Positions 32,390 through 41,581 are shown, numbered from the stretch's first letter. The stretch: DNA of 64,000 bases from Hymenobacter nivis (GCF_006439025.1 NZ_RCYZ01000002.1:620753-684752), one strand, 5' to 3'. Notes: generated by a model not told the origin, from the letters alone. Program-made: numbers and translations.

Positions 32390-35300
32390 ATGCCCGCAGC
32401 GCTACCGCATTCTATCCTATCCCTTTTCCGAATTTTTACCCCACTGGGCCGGCGGGGGCGGCCGGCGGCCGGCTGGCTGATGGCGCTGCTGCTGCTGCTG
32501 GGTGGGGCCCCCGTGGCCCTGGCGCAGGCCCCCGCGGCCTCGCCCGAGTGCGCGGCCGACGAGAAGTTTGCCAACACCTGGTACTTCGGCTACAAGGCCG
32601 GGCTCGACTTCAACGCCGCCACCGATTCTATTCCGCCCAAGGTGCTCACGGACGGGGCGATGGACGCGCCCGCCGGCTCGGGGGTGATGTCGGACAAAAA
32701 CGGTAAGATCCTCTTCTATAGCAACGGCGAAACCGTGTGGAACGGCGACGGCACCGTGATGACCAACGGCACGGGCCTGGGCGGCAGCCGCTTCACCACC
32801 GACGGGCCCCTGCCCATCCGGATGCCTGGCACCGTGGCGGCGGGCCAGCCCACGCGCTACCTGCTCTTCACCCTCAACAGCACCGTGGGCCTGAGCTACT
32901 CGGTGCTTGAGCTGCCGGCGAGCGGCACGGGCGGCACGGTGCTCACCAAAAACACCCCGCTCGCCCGCGGCACGGCGGAAAAGCTAACGGGCGTATTCCA
33001 CAAAAACGGCTGCGACATCTGGGTTATCGCCCACGGCTGGGGCGATGCCAAGACTGGCAACGACAACCGCGGCGATGCCTTCTTGGCCTACCGCGTGCGC
33101 CTGACGACGGGGGTAGACACCACCCCCATCATTTCCACTGTAGGCTCTTTGCACGCGGCGAGCAAGTCGCCGGTGGGCTACAAGGGCCAGATGAAGGTGA
33201 CGCCCGACGGCCAGCGGCTGGCCCTGGCCCGCTACAGCGAGGCGCTGGGCGACAGCAGCAGCACCGTCGAGCTGTTTGGCTTCGATACCGGCACGGGCCA
33301 GGTGAGCGTCAACCCGCAGGTGCCGTACGTAGTGGACAAGGGCGAGGGCAAGTACTACGGGGTCGAGTTTTCGGCCGGTAGCAAGCTCTTTGCCACGGTG
33401 ATGAACCCGCCCAAGCTGCTGCAATTTGACATCAGCGGCACCGGGCCGGTCAACAAGCAAGACATTCCGCTCCGGCAAACCACGGCCATCAACCTGGGCT
33501 CGATGCAGAAGGCCCCCGATGGCAAGATTTACGTGGCCCGCGAAAACGCGCCCGCGCTCGGCTTCATCGCCCACCCCGACTCGGTGGGCCCTAAAGTGCG
33601 CTACGCCGACGACAGCCTGAAGCTGGGCGGCCGCCTGAGTGGCCTGGGCTTGGTCAACTTCAACCAAAGCTCGCTGCTGCGAGTGGGCCCCGGGGCCCAA
33701 ATAACGGGCTGCCGGCAAATCACCTTCACGGCCCCGCCCATCGACTTCGACGGGAAAACCTACGCCTGGACCTTTGGCGACGGGGCCACCTCTGCGCAGG
33801 AGAACCCCGTGCACACGTACGCCACGCCCGGCACCTACACCGTGACGCTGCGCATCACCACCGCGTGCTTCTGTCGCGAAAGCTCGGGCAGTATTCTGGT
33901 GCCCGACCTCCCCGCGCCGGGGGCCATTGCCGGGCCCCAGACGCTGTGCGCTGGCACCGCGCCGGCCGCCCTCACCAGCACCACCGCTGCTTCGAGCGAC
34001 GCCAGCCTCCCGCTCGTTTACCAGTGGGAGTCGTCGTCAGCGGTTAATGGCCCGTTCACCGCCATCAGCGGGGCCACCAGCGCTACTTACCTGCCCGCCA
34101 ACCTGCCGGCCGGCATCACCTATTTCCGGCGGCTCGCGCAGCTGCTGCTGCCCAGTGGTTCAGGTCCTTACTGTGACCCCCGCTTTACCGCATCAGTAGC
34201 CATCACCGTGCTGCCAGCCCTAGCGGCCGGCAGCATCGCCGCCGACCAAACCGTGTGTGCTGGCAATTCCGCCGCGCCGCTCACCAGCATCACCCCGGCC
34301 TCGGGCGGCAACGGCACGCTGGCTTACCAGTGGGATGCCTCGCCGGATAACACCACCTGGACGCCCATTGCCGGAGCCACCAACGCCTCCTACGCGCCTG
34401 GGGCCCTCACCGCCACCACCTACTTCCGCCGCCGGGTGGCGTCGGGGCCCTGCACCGCGGTGTCCAACGCCGTCGCGGTGACCGTAGCCCCCGCGCTGGC
34501 CGCCGGTACCATTGCTGCCAACCAAGCCTTTTGCGCCGGCGCTACCCCCAGCCCGCTCACTAGCACCGGCGAAGCTGCGGGTGGTACGGGCAGCATTGCC
34601 TATCAGTGGGAAATCTCGGCGGATAACACTACTTGGGCGGTAATCGGCGGCGCCACCGGGTCGACTTACGCGCCAGGGGCCCTGAATGCCACTACCTATT
34701 TTCGCCGCCGGGCTACTTCGGCCAGCGGCTGCGCGCCGGTCTTTTCCAACGTTGTTGTTATTACGGTGACCCCGGCGCTAGCGGCTGGCTCCGTTGGCGT
34801 CAGCCAGTCGTTATGCTCGGGTGCTGCTCCCGCGCCCTTCACCAGCACGGCGGCCAGCGGCGGTACGGGCAGCTACAGCTACCAGTGGGAGTCTTCGGCC
34901 GATAACTTAAACTGGACGGCCATCGCCGGTGCCACCAACGCCGATTATGCACCCGGCACACCCGTCAGCAATACTTATTTCCGCCGCCGAGTAACGTCGG
35001 GCATCTGCGGGCCGGTATATTCGTCCGTCGTTGCTCTGACGATCTTGCCTGATCTACTGGCAGGCAGCATTTCTGCTGACCAAACCATTTGCACCGGCAC
35101 CACGCCCGCCCCGTTCACTAGCAACAACGACGCCAGGGGCGGTACGGGCACATTCACCTATCAGTGGGAATTCTCGACGGATAACGTGTATTGGAGCCCC
35201 GTAACAGGGGCCACCAACTCCACTTATGCGCCCGGCCCGCTCACGGCCACCACCTACTATCGCCGCCGGGTCACGTCGGGCACGGGCACCTGCTCCACGG

Positions 35301-36388
35301 CGGTTTCCAACGTGCTGACGATTGTGGTGCAGCCCATCGTAACGCCCAGCGTGAGCTTGGCCACGCCGCCCGCCCAGTGCCCCGGCACGGCTTTCAATTT
35401 TGCGGCGGTGGCTACGAACGTGGGCCCCACGCCCTCGTACCAGTGGTTCGTCAACAATGTGGCCGTGGCCTCGGGGCCCACTTTTAGCAGTAGCACGCTA
35501 GTTACCGGCGACCAAGTGCGGGTGGAGGTGACGCCCGCGGCGGGGCTTTGCGTCACGACGAACCTGGTGACGGCCACCGTAACGGTGACGCGCACGCCGA
35601 CGCCGACGCCCACGCTCGCCATTACGGCCCAGCCCGACGGGCCCGTGTGCGCGGGCTCGCCGCTCACGTTCAGCATCGCCAATGTGACGGACGCCGGCGC
35701 GGCCCCCGCCTACCAGTGGCAGGTGAACGGCAGCGACGTGAACGGAGCCACCGGCCCAACCTTCACCAGCACCACGCTGCGCGCCGGCCAGGTGGTGACG
35801 CTGCGCATGCGCACCACCAATGTGTGCGGGCAACCCGCCACGGCCACTTCCAACGGCGTGACGGTGCGCATTCAGCCACCGGTGGTGGTGAATGCGGGCC
35901 CCGACAAGGAAATTCTGCTGGGTACCTCGGTGGTGCTGGAGGGCACTGCTGATGGCAATTATCCCGTGACGTGGACGCCGGCCACCGGCCTCACCATTTC
36001 GGCCAGCGACCCGCTGCACCCCGTGGCCGCCCCCACCCAGACCACCACCTACACCCTCTCGGCCGGGGAGGGCGGCTGCGCCAGCTCCGACCAGGTGACG
36101 GTGACCGTGCGCCCGCCCATTCGCATCCCCAACGCCTTCACGCCCAACGGCGACGGCCGCGACGACACTTGGCAGATTGAGTTCATCGAGCAGTTCCCCG
36201 ACAACACAGTGAACGTATTCAACCGCTGGGGCAACAAGGTTTTCTCGACCGATAACTACAGCCGGGCCAACGAGTGGCGCGGCGACATTAACGGCCAGCC
36301 CGCCCCGGTGGGCACCTACTATTACGTCGTCGTGACGAAGGGGCCCCTGGGCCGGTCCTACGCCGGCTCCATTACGATTCTGTATTAA
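32390..36388 (+). CDS. Type IX-secreted multi-domain adhesin-like protein (gliding-motility C-terminal domain)
   Basis: 1332 residues. Signal peptide at about 28-46 (LMALLLLLGGAPVALAQ). Residues 50-430 form a propeller-like N-terminal module typical of such proteins (ANTWYFGYKAGLDFN at its start). A PKD domain follows (about 440-505, WTFGDGATSAQENPVHTY). Then five Ig-like repeats of about 90 residues (510-985), two more divergent Ig-like units, and a C-terminal FTPNGDGRDDTWQI...NVFNRWGNKVF domain, the type B CTD that directs type IX secretion. The next gene encodes a PorP/SprF protein, the partner needed for type B cargo. Likely a surface adhesin; ligand unknown. Confidence 0.92.
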   Translation: MPAALPHSILSLFRIFTPLGRRGRPAAGWLMALLLLLGGAPVALAQAPAASPECAADEKFANTWYFGYKAGLDFNAATDSIPPKVLTDGAMDAPAGSGVMSDKNGKILFYSNGETVWNGDGTVMTNGTGLGGSRFTTDGPLPIRMPGTVAAGQPTRYLLFTLNSTVGLSYSVLELPASGTGGTVLTKNTPLARGTAEKLTGVFHKNGCDIWVIAHGWGDAKTGNDNRGDAFLAYRVRLTTGVDTTPIISTVGSLHAASKSPVGYKGQMKVTPDGQRLALARYSEALGDSSSTVELFGFDTGTGQVSVNPQVPYVVDKGEGKYYGVEFSAGSKLFATVMNPPKLLQFDISGTGPVNKQDIPLRQTTAINLGSMQKAPDGKIYVARENAPALGFIAHPDSVGPKVRYADDSLKLGGRLSGLGLVNFNQSSLLRVGPGAQITGCRQITFTAPPIDFDGKTYAWTFGDGATSAQENPVHTYATPGTYTVTLRITTACFCRESSGSILVPDLPAPGAIAGPQTLCAGTAPAALTSTTAASSDASLPLVYQWESSSAVNGPFTAISGATSATYLPANLPAGITYFRRLAQLLLPSGSGPYCDPRFTASVAITVLPALAAGSIAADQTVCAGNSAAPLTSITPASGGNGTLAYQWDASPDNTTWTPIAGATNASYAPGALTATTYFRRRVASGPCTAVSNAVAVTVAPALAAGTIAANQAFCAGATPSPLTSTGEAAGGTGSIAYQWEISADNTTWAVIGGATGSTYAPGALNATTYFRRRATSASGCAPVFSNVVVITVTPALAAGSVGVSQSLCSGAAPAPFTSTAASGGTGSYSYQWESSADNLNWTAIAGATNADYAPGTPVSNTYFRRRVTSGICGPVYSSVVALTILPDLLAGSISADQTICTGTTPAPFTSNNDARGGTGTFTYQWEFSTDNVYWSPVTGATNSTYAPGPLTATTYYRRRVTSGTGTCSTAVSNVLTIVVQPIVTPSVSLATPPAQCPGTAFNFAAVATNVGPTPSYQWFVNNVAVASGPTFSSSTLVTGDQVRVEVTPAAGLCVTTNLVTATVTVTRTPTPTPTLAITAQPDGPVCAGSPLTFSIANVTDAGAAPAYQWQVNGSDVNGATGPTFTSTTLRAGQVVTLRMRTTNVCGQPATATSNGVTVRIQPPVVVNAGPDKEILLGTSVVLEGTADGNYPVTWTPATGLTISASDPLHPVAAPTQTTTYTLSAGEGGCASSDQVTVTVRPPIRIPNAFTPNGDGRDDTWQIEFIEQFPDNTVNVFNRWGNKVFSTDNYSRANEWRGDINGQPAPVGTYYYVVVTKGPLGRSYAGSITILY
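33919..35337 (+). repeat. Five tandem Ig-like repeats inside the type IX secreted protein
   Basis: Each unit of about 270-290 bases encodes the order AG-I-x-x-x-Q-x-x-C-A/S-G, then YQWE/D-x-S-x-D-N-x-x-W, then GAT-x-x-x-Y-x-P, then T-Y-F-R-R-R, then a short V-T-V strand. The second to fifth units are very similar at protein level while their codons have drifted. Confidence 0.85.
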
Positions 36389-36395
36389 CGAACGC

Positions 36396-36437
36396 CCGGC
36401 GGCGCTGCTGCTTAGCAGCTTTTATGCGCGCCGCCGG
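36396..36437 (+). terminator. Terminator of the adhesin gene
   Basis: CCGGCGGCGC (36396-36405) pairs with GCGCCGCCGG (36428-36437) around an inner GCTGC-TTA-GCAGC stem; followed by CTGTTTTCTT. It would reduce but may not abolish read-through into the porP-like gene. Confidence 0.65.
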
Positions 36438-36476
36438 CTGTTTTCTTCCTGGATAAACCACAAGGCGACTACGGTT

Positions 36477-37451
36477 ATGAAAAGAGCTTTATACTTACTG
36501 CTGCTGCCGTTGCTGCTGCTGGCCGCCGCGCCGGCCCGGGCCCAGCAGCAGGCGCAGTACAGCCAGTACATGAACAACAACTACCTCCTGAACCCGGGCG
36601 CGACGGGCGTGGAGGACTACATCGACGTCAAGGCCAGCTACCGCACCCAGTGGACGGGCCTGGAAGGGGCCCCCAAGACGTACTACGCCAGCGCCAGCTC
36701 GTCGCTGGGCAAGTGGCGCAGCACCAGCAAGCGCACCATCCACGACCGGGTGCGGCCGTTCCACGCCATCGGCGGCCTGCTGTACAACGACGTGACGGGG
36801 CCCACGAGCCGGACGGGCGCCTACGCCTCCTACGCCTACAACCTAGTGCTGACGCGCAAAATCCGGCTGGCGCTGGGCGTGTCGGCGGGCATGCAGCAGT
36901 TTTCCGTCGATGGCGAGCAGCTGCACTTCTTCGACCCCACCACCCGCGCTGCCAGCGCCGCCTCGCGCGTGCTCGACGGCTCGGTGGGCGTGTGGCTGTA
37001 CAGCCCCGACTTCTACTTCGGGGCTTCCAGCGCGCAGATATTGGGCAACCGGCTCAACTTCTCCTACGGCCCCAACTCGGTGGACGCGGGCGCGCCCGGC
37101 AACTCGCTGCGCCGCCACTACTTTGCCACAGCCGGGGTGCGGCTGCCCATCGACGACGACTGGTCGCTGGTGCCGTCGGTGCTGGTCAAGTCCGTCAGCC
37201 CGGCCCCGCTTTCGGTCGACCTCAACGCCAAGATTAAGTACCAGGATTTGCTGTGGTTCGGCGCGTCGTGGCGGGCCTTCGACTCGGTGGTGGGCATGGT
37301 GGGCCTCAGCTACGAGCAGCTCACGGTGGGCTACTCCTACGACGCTGGCATCTCCGGCCTCACCGGCTACCACGGCGGCAGCCACGAGATACTGGTGGGC
37401 CTGCGCCTCAAGAAAAAAGCCCAGGTGGTGTGCACCAACAAGTTCTGGTAG
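36477..37451 (+). CDS. PorP/SprF-family type IX secretion membrane protein
   Basis: 324 residues. Signal peptide (1-21, ends PARA-Q), then the family opening QAQYSQYMNNNYLLNPGATGVEDYIDVKASYRTQWTG split here as seen, with the conserved YRTQW and a beta-barrel-like body (GGLLYNDVTGPTSRTGAYASYAYNL, LSYEQLTVGYSYDAGISGL near the end). PorP/SprF proteins sit in the outer membrane and help secrete or anchor type B CTD cargo such as SprB. Position right after such a cargo gene makes it its dedicated partner (inference). Confidence 0.93.
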   Translation: MKRALYLLLLPLLLLAAAPARAQQQAQYSQYMNNNYLLNPGATGVEDYIDVKASYRTQWTGLEGAPKTYYASASSSLGKWRSTSKRTIHDRVRPFHAIGGLLYNDVTGPTSRTGAYASYAYNLVLTRKIRLALGVSAGMQQFSVDGEQLHFFDPTTRAASAASRVLDGSVGVWLYSPDFYFGASSAQILGNRLNFSYGPNSVDAGAPGNSLRRHYFATAGVRLPIDDDWSLVPSVLVKSVSPAPLSVDLNAKIKYQDLLWFGASWRAFDSVVGMVGLSYEQLTVGYSYDAGISGLTGYHGGSHEILVGLRLKKKAQVVCTNKFW

Positions 37452-37492
37452 GGCTGGTTGGGGCCCGCTAAGTAGGGCCCCGGCTTCGCTGA

Positions 37493-37826
37493 TTACGTTA
37501 GCTGCAAGCAGTTAACCTCGCTTGCTGGCGCCAGCAATGTGTGAATGGTCACTTGGTGGCTTTGCAGCAGTTCAACTACCTGGCGGCTAGGCAGGTTGCC
37601 CATTCGCAATAAGATGACTTTGGGCGGGGCCCCACGCACCAAGCTTAGGTCTAGAAAATCCTCGTCCTGCGTTAGGATGACAAAACCTTGCTGGCAAGCA
37701 GCTTCCCAAATACTGATGTCGCGGTGGCCCGCCAGCCCCAATCGTCTCACCTGCTCGGTGCCTGGGAATAAGCTGTAACTGTCTAACCAGCCGGTAGGAT
37801 AGGTTTTCGTCAATAAGTAACTTCAT
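37493..37826 (-). pseudogene. DUF5615 PIN-like toxin, frameshifted
   Basis: The family start MKLLIDENLSYRLVRQLQ reads from ATG 37826 in one frame, while the rest (LFPGTEQVRRLGLAGHRDISIWEAACQQ ... VILTQDEDFLDLSLVRGAPPKVILLR) lies in another frame that is open from 37813 to 37493. The frames join near 37770 if one base is skipped in CAGCTTATTCCC. Conserved acidic residues of the PIN-like fold (Asp6 of LIDEN, TQDEDF) are divided between the frames. The call is broken toxin, sequencing error or a recoded gene; a shorter protein from ATG 37813 would lack the first catalytic Asp. It directly follows the DUF433 antitoxin with a TGATG overlap. Confidence 0.75.
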
Positions 37827-38056
37827 CAGGCCACCAGCCGGACGTGGCGCTGGCGGTCAGCAGCATACCGCAGACACGCCCGAATCAACTCCTCCGTCAG
37901 CTCTGGGAAGTCCTCGATAATGTCGGCGTTGCTCATGCCGTTGCCCAGCCAGCCCAGTACGTCATCTACGCCAATGCGCGTGCCGATTAAGCACGCCCGC
38001 CCAAAACGAATCTCGGAGTCGATGCCGATGAGCGGGTGGGTGGCGGAAGTGTACAT
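37826..38056 (-). CDS. DUF433 antitoxin
   Basis: 76 residues, the full size of a DUF433 protein. Opens MYTSATHPLIGIDSEIRFGRACLIGTRI split by the typical GKPCIRGTRI-like motif, followed by a winged-helix segment VDDVLGWLGNGMSNADIIEDFPELTEELIRACLRYA. DUF433 proteins pair with DUF5615 PIN-like toxins and probably bind their own promoter. The gene starts 18 bases after the parA stop, so it is likely read from the parA transcript, and its stop overlaps the toxin start by one base. Confidence 0.9.
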   Translation of the reverse strand: MYTSATHPLIGIDSEIRFGRACLIGTRIGVDDVLGWLGNGMSNADIIEDFPELTEELIRACLRYAADRQRHVRLVA

Positions 38057-38074
38057 GGCTGTGAAACAGAACGG

Positions 38075-38884
38075 TTACGCCGCTTCGTCGGCCGCTTCGG
38101 CTTCGGGGCGGGCTTCGACGCTGTTTTTTTCCACGATTTCGCGGGCCAGGTTGAGGTAACTGATGGAGCCCTTGCTCTCGGCGTCGTGCATGATGGCGGG
38201 GATGCCGAAGCTGGGGGCCTCGCTCAGCTTCACGTTGCGCGGGATGATGGTGTCGAAGGCCAGCTGCTGGAAGTGCATGCGCACTTCTTCCACCACCTGG
38301 TTGCTCAGGCGCAGGCGCACGTCGTACATCGTGAGCAGGATGCCCTCGATTTCTAGGTCCGTGTTCAGGCGGCTCTGGATGATTTTAATGGTGTTCAGCA
38401 GCTTGCCCAAGCCCTCGAGGGCGAAGTACTCGCACTGCACCGGGATGATGACCGAGTGCGCCGCCGTGAGGGCGTTCACGGTGATGAGGCCCAGCGAGGG
38501 CGAGCAGTCGATGATGACGAAATCGTACTCCTCGGCCAGCGGGCGCAGGGCCTCCTTCATCTTGGCCTCGCGGTTGGGCAGGTTGATCATCTCCACCTCG
38601 GCACCCACCAAATCGATGTGGGAGGGCATGAGGTCGAGCTGCGGCAAAATGTTGGTGGGCAGGATGATGTCGCGGGCGTTGATGCCATCGACCATGCACT
38701 CGTAGATGCTGTGCTGGATGTCCTTGGGGTCGTAGCCCACGCCGGACGTGGCGTTGGCCTGCGGGTCGGCGTCCACGAGCAGGGTCCGGTAGTCGAGGGC
38801 GGCCAGCGAGGCCGCCAGGTTGATGGCCGAAGTGGTTTTGCCCACGCCGCCTTTCTGGTTAGCTACCGCAATAATTTTTCCCAT
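38075..38884 (-). CDS. parA: Chromosome-partitioning ATPase ParA
   Basis: 269 residues. Deviant Walker A KGGVGKTT with Lys11 and Lys16, switch I/II sequences VDADPQANAT and IIDCSPSLGLIT, and the C-terminal LSEAPSFGIPAIMHDAESKGS motif of Soj/ParA. It forms nucleotide-dependent DNA-bound dimers that ParB stimulates. ATG 38884 (MGKIIAVANQ) is chosen over an upstream ORF extension. In most Bacteroidota parB follows parA; here a toxin-antitoxin pair follows after 18 bases. Confidence 0.96.
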   Translation of the reverse strand: MGKIIAVANQKGGVGKTTSAINLAASLAALDYRTLLVDADPQANATSGVGYDPKDIQHSIYECMVDGINARDIILPTNILPQLDLMPSHIDLVGAEVEMINLPNREAKMKEALRPLAEEYDFVIIDCSPSLGLITVNALTAAHSVIIPVQCEYFALEGLGKLLNTIKIIQSRLNTDLEIEGILLTMYDVRLRLSNQVVEEVRMHFQQLAFDTIIPRNVKLSEAPSFGIPAIMHDAESKGSISYLNLAREIVEKNSVEARPEAEAADEAA

Positions 38885-39072
38885 GAGAAGTAACGGAATA
38901 CGGGGGCGGCCGGGGCTGGAAAGATAGAAATAAGCCAATAAGGCTAGCAAAGCCGGCCCGGCCGGCCCGGCTTCCCCTTCCACAAAATAAGGCTAAAAAA
39001 AACGGATTCGCCAAGCCCGGGCGGGCCCGGCGAATCCGGCAAAGGGTTTTTGGGGCCCCAGGGCCCCGGTGG

Positions 39073-39753
39073 CTACAGCGTTACCGTTTCGCCGATTTTT
39101 AGCAAATGCAAGTCTTTGCCCGCGGCCTGGGCCTCGGCGAGCGCGGCGGCGTGGTCGATGACCAGGGGCGGGAACGTGTCGTAGTGCATACCGATGATTT
39201 TTTGGGCCCCCACCCAGTCGGCCGCTACCAGCGCGTCGGTGAGGCCCATGGTGTAGTGGTCGCCGATGGGCAGCAGGGCGAAATCGAGCTTATGCCGCTC
39301 GCCGATGAGCTTGAGGTCGTAGGTCAGGGCCGTGTCGCCGGCGAAGTAGAAGGTTTGGCCTTCGTTCGTTTTAATAACGAAGCCCATGGGCACGCCGCCG
39401 TAGGAGCCGTCGGGGAACGAGCTGGAGTGGGCCGCCGCCACGCAGTGCACCGTGCCGAAGGGCAGCACCACTTTGCCGCCCAGGTTGGTGCCAATCACCT
39501 CGATGCCCTTGGCGCCGAAGTGGCCGGCCACTTCGGCAATGGCCAGGACGGTGGCGCCGGTGCGCTTGGCAATCTCCTCGGCGTCGGCGATGTGGTCGCC
39601 GTGGGCGTGCGAGAGCAGGATGTAATCGGCCTCAATGGCGTCCACGTCGATGTCTTTGGCCAGCGGGTTGGGGCGGATGAAAGGGTCGAACAGCACGCGG
39701 GTGGTGCCGATGGTGGCCAGGAAGGCCGAGTGGCCCAGGTAGGTAAGCTGCAT
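39073..39753 (-). CDS. UPF0173 metal-dependent hydrolase (metallo-beta-lactamase fold)
   Basis: 226 residues. MQLTYLGHSA start, metal ligands in LSHAHGDH (His49, His51, Asp53, His54), then AAHSSS, FAGDTAL and GMHYDTFPP, which match the UPF0173/YtkL-like branch of the metallo-beta-lactamase superfamily. The substrate is unknown. Start ATG 39753; the upstream extension has no conserved sequence. It is divergent from the peptide-binding protein gene with 82 bases between. Confidence 0.94.
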   Translation of the reverse strand: MQLTYLGHSAFLATIGTTRVLFDPFIRPNPLAKDIDVDAIEADYILLSHAHGDHIADAEEIAKRTGATVLAIAEVAGHFGAKGIEVIGTNLGGKVVLPFGTVHCVAAAHSSSFPDGSYGGVPMGFVIKTNEGQTFYFAGDTALTYDLKLIGERHKLDFALLPIGDHYTMGLTDALVAADWVGAQKIIGMHYDTFPPLVIDHAAALAEAQAAGKDLHLLKIGETVTL

Positions 39754-39797
39754 GGCAGGGAGTGAAAGAAGAAAAGCCGGTGCCAACGGGGCACCGT

Positions 39798-39805
39798 TAC
39801 CTTTG
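39798..39805 (+). promoter_or_regulatory. -7 box of the peptide-binding lipoprotein gene
   Basis: TACCTTTG, perfect TAnnTTTG, 30 bases before ATG 39836. Confidence 0.6.
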
Positions 39806-39835
39806 CCCGAACAAGCCAAGCTCATTTCTGTTCGT

Positions 39836-41581
39836 ATGCGGCGTTTTTGGGGCCCCTGGGCCGTGTTTTTGGCCGGGGCCGGGGCCCTGGCGGGCTGCCA
39901 GGGCCCCGGCGCGTCGGCTTCCCCCGACGAGCGCCGGGTGTTCCGCTACAACCAGCCCGAGGCCCTCACCTCGCTCGACCCCGCCTTTGCCCGCAACCAG
40001 GCCAACTCCTGGGCCGTGTCGCAGCTCTACAATGGGCTGATGGAGCTGGACTCGACGCTGACGCCAGTACCGGCGCTGGCCCGGCGCTACCAGGTTTCGC
40101 CCGACGGCACGACGTACACCTTTGTGTTACGCCCGGGCGTTAGCTTTCATGAAAACCAAGAATTATTTCCGGTTTCTGAGAAGGATTTGCACCCGGAGCT
40201 TGATGCGGAAAGGAATGCGGCCAACGATCTTTCGGTGCCGGTTGCCACCCGTCCGGTTACGGCGGCCGACTTTGTGTACAGCTTCCGGCGGCTGCTGGAC
40301 GCCAAAACAGCCTCGCCGGGCGGCTGGATTTTCCGGGGCAAGGTGCTGGAAACGCCCGATGGGGCCCCCAGCGACACCTGCTTCGTGGCCGTGAACGACT
40401 CCACGCTGCGCATTCACCTCAAAAAGCCATTCATCCCGTTCCTGGGCATCCTCACCATGCCTTACACCTACGTGGTGCCCCACGAGGCGGTGGCCAAGTA
40501 CGGCAAGGATTTCCGCGAGCACCCGGTGGGCACGGGCCCCTTCCAGTTCCGGCTCTGGGACGAGGGCAACGTGCTGCTGTACAAGAAGAACCCGCTTTAC
40601 TGGCGGCGCGACGCCAAGGGCCGCCAGTTGCCGTACCTCGATGCCGTGGCCATCAGCTTCATTGCCGACCGCAAAACGGAATTCCTCACCTTCATGCAGG
40701 GCAAGCTCGATTTCCTGTCGGGCATCCGCGAGGGCTCGCGCGACTTGGTGATGAACCGCGACGGCACCGTGCGGGCCGACTTTAAGGGCAAGTTCGCGGT
40801 GCAGAAAGTGCCCTATCTGAACACCGAGTACCTGGGCTTTCAGCTGGACAGCACCCGCCTTACCGGCGAGCAGGCCGTGCAGGGCCGCGCCCTGCGCGAC
40901 GTGCGCGTGCGCCAGGCCCTGGCCTGGGCCCTCAACAAGCCCGAGCTGACGGCCTACCTGCTCAACCACGTGGGCCAGGCCGGCACCTCGGGCTTCGTGC
41001 CGGCGGCGCTGCCTTCGTTTTCGCAGGCGCTGGTGCCGGGCTACGACTACCAGCCGGCCCGGGCGCGGGCGCTGCTGCGGGCCGCCGGCTGGGGCCCCCG
41101 GCGCCCGCTGCGCCTGCGCCTGAGCACGGTGGCCGAGCGCAAGGAAATCGGCGAGTACCTGCAAAAGCAGTGGGCCAACGTGGGCGTCCAGGTGCAGGTC
41201 GACATCAACCAGTCGGCGGCCCAGCAAGAGCTGGTGGACAACGGCCGGGCAGCCTTCTTTGCCAAAAGCTGGCTCGGCGACTACCCCGACGCGGAAAACT
41301 ACCTGGCCCTGTTCTACAGCCCCAACTTCAGCCCCGCGGGCCCCGACAAAACCCACTTCAAGAGCGCCGCCTACGACCGCCTCTACGACCAGGCCATCCG
41401 CACCCAGGACCAGGCCCAACGCACGGCCCTCTACCAGCAGATGGACCGCCTCGTGGTGGCCGAGGCGCCGGTCATCAGCCTCTACTACGACGAGCTGATT
41501 CGCCTGAGCCAGAACAACGTGCGTGGCCTCAAAGCCAACCCCATGAACCAGCTGCTGCTGGAAGGCGTGTGGAAAAAATAG
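39836..41581 (+). CDS. ABC transporter substrate-binding lipoprotein (peptide/OppA family)
   Basis: 581 residues. Lipobox ALAGC near residue 20 and then the SBP_bac_5 fold: RYNQPEALTSLDPAFARNQ opening, GLMELDSTLTPVPALARRY, TAADFVYSFRRLLD, PVGTGPFQF, and DVRVRQALAWALNKPEL. The family binds oligopeptides or similar ligands for import. A stretch after SFHENQ (about residues 105-140) is enlarged and less GC-rich than the rest. No permease or ATPase genes are adjacent, so it is an orphan component here. ATG 39836 places the signal peptide correctly. Confidence 0.9.
   Translation: MRRFWGPWAVFLAGAGALAGCQGPGASASPDERRVFRYNQPEALTSLDPAFARNQANSWAVSQLYNGLMELDSTLTPVPALARRYQVSPDGTTYTFVLRPGVSFHENQELFPVSEKDLHPELDAERNAANDLSVPVATRPVTAADFVYSFRRLLDAKTASPGGWIFRGKVLETPDGAPSDTCFVAVNDSTLRIHLKKPFIPFLGILTMPYTYVVPHEAVAKYGKDFREHPVGTGPFQFRLWDEGNVLLYKKNPLYWRRDAKGRQLPYLDAVAISFIADRKTEFLTFMQGKLDFLSGIREGSRDLVMNRDGTVRADFKGKFAVQKVPYLNTEYLGFQLDSTRLTGEQAVQGRALRDVRVRQALAWALNKPELTAYLLNHVGQAGTSGFVPAALPSFSQALVPGYDYQPARARALLRAAGWGPRRPLRLRLSTVAERKEIGEYLQKQWANVGVQVQVDINQSAAQQELVDNGRAAFFAKSWLGDYPDAENYLALFYSPNFSPAGPDKTHFKSAAYDRLYDQAIRTQDQAQRTALYQQMDRLVVAEAPVISLYYDELIRLSQNNVRGLKANPMNQLLLEGVWKK

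Noticed and set aside
33919..35337. Tandem repeats as a possible CRISPR array
   Set aside because: Units are about 280 bases, in frame and encode Ig-like domains; no short identical repeats with unique spacers exist in the window.
37587..37826. 79-codon open frame taken as a separate gene
   Set aside because: Only its first 18 residues match the DUF5615 start; the rest is out-of-frame translation past the break, so it is treated as part of the pseudogene.
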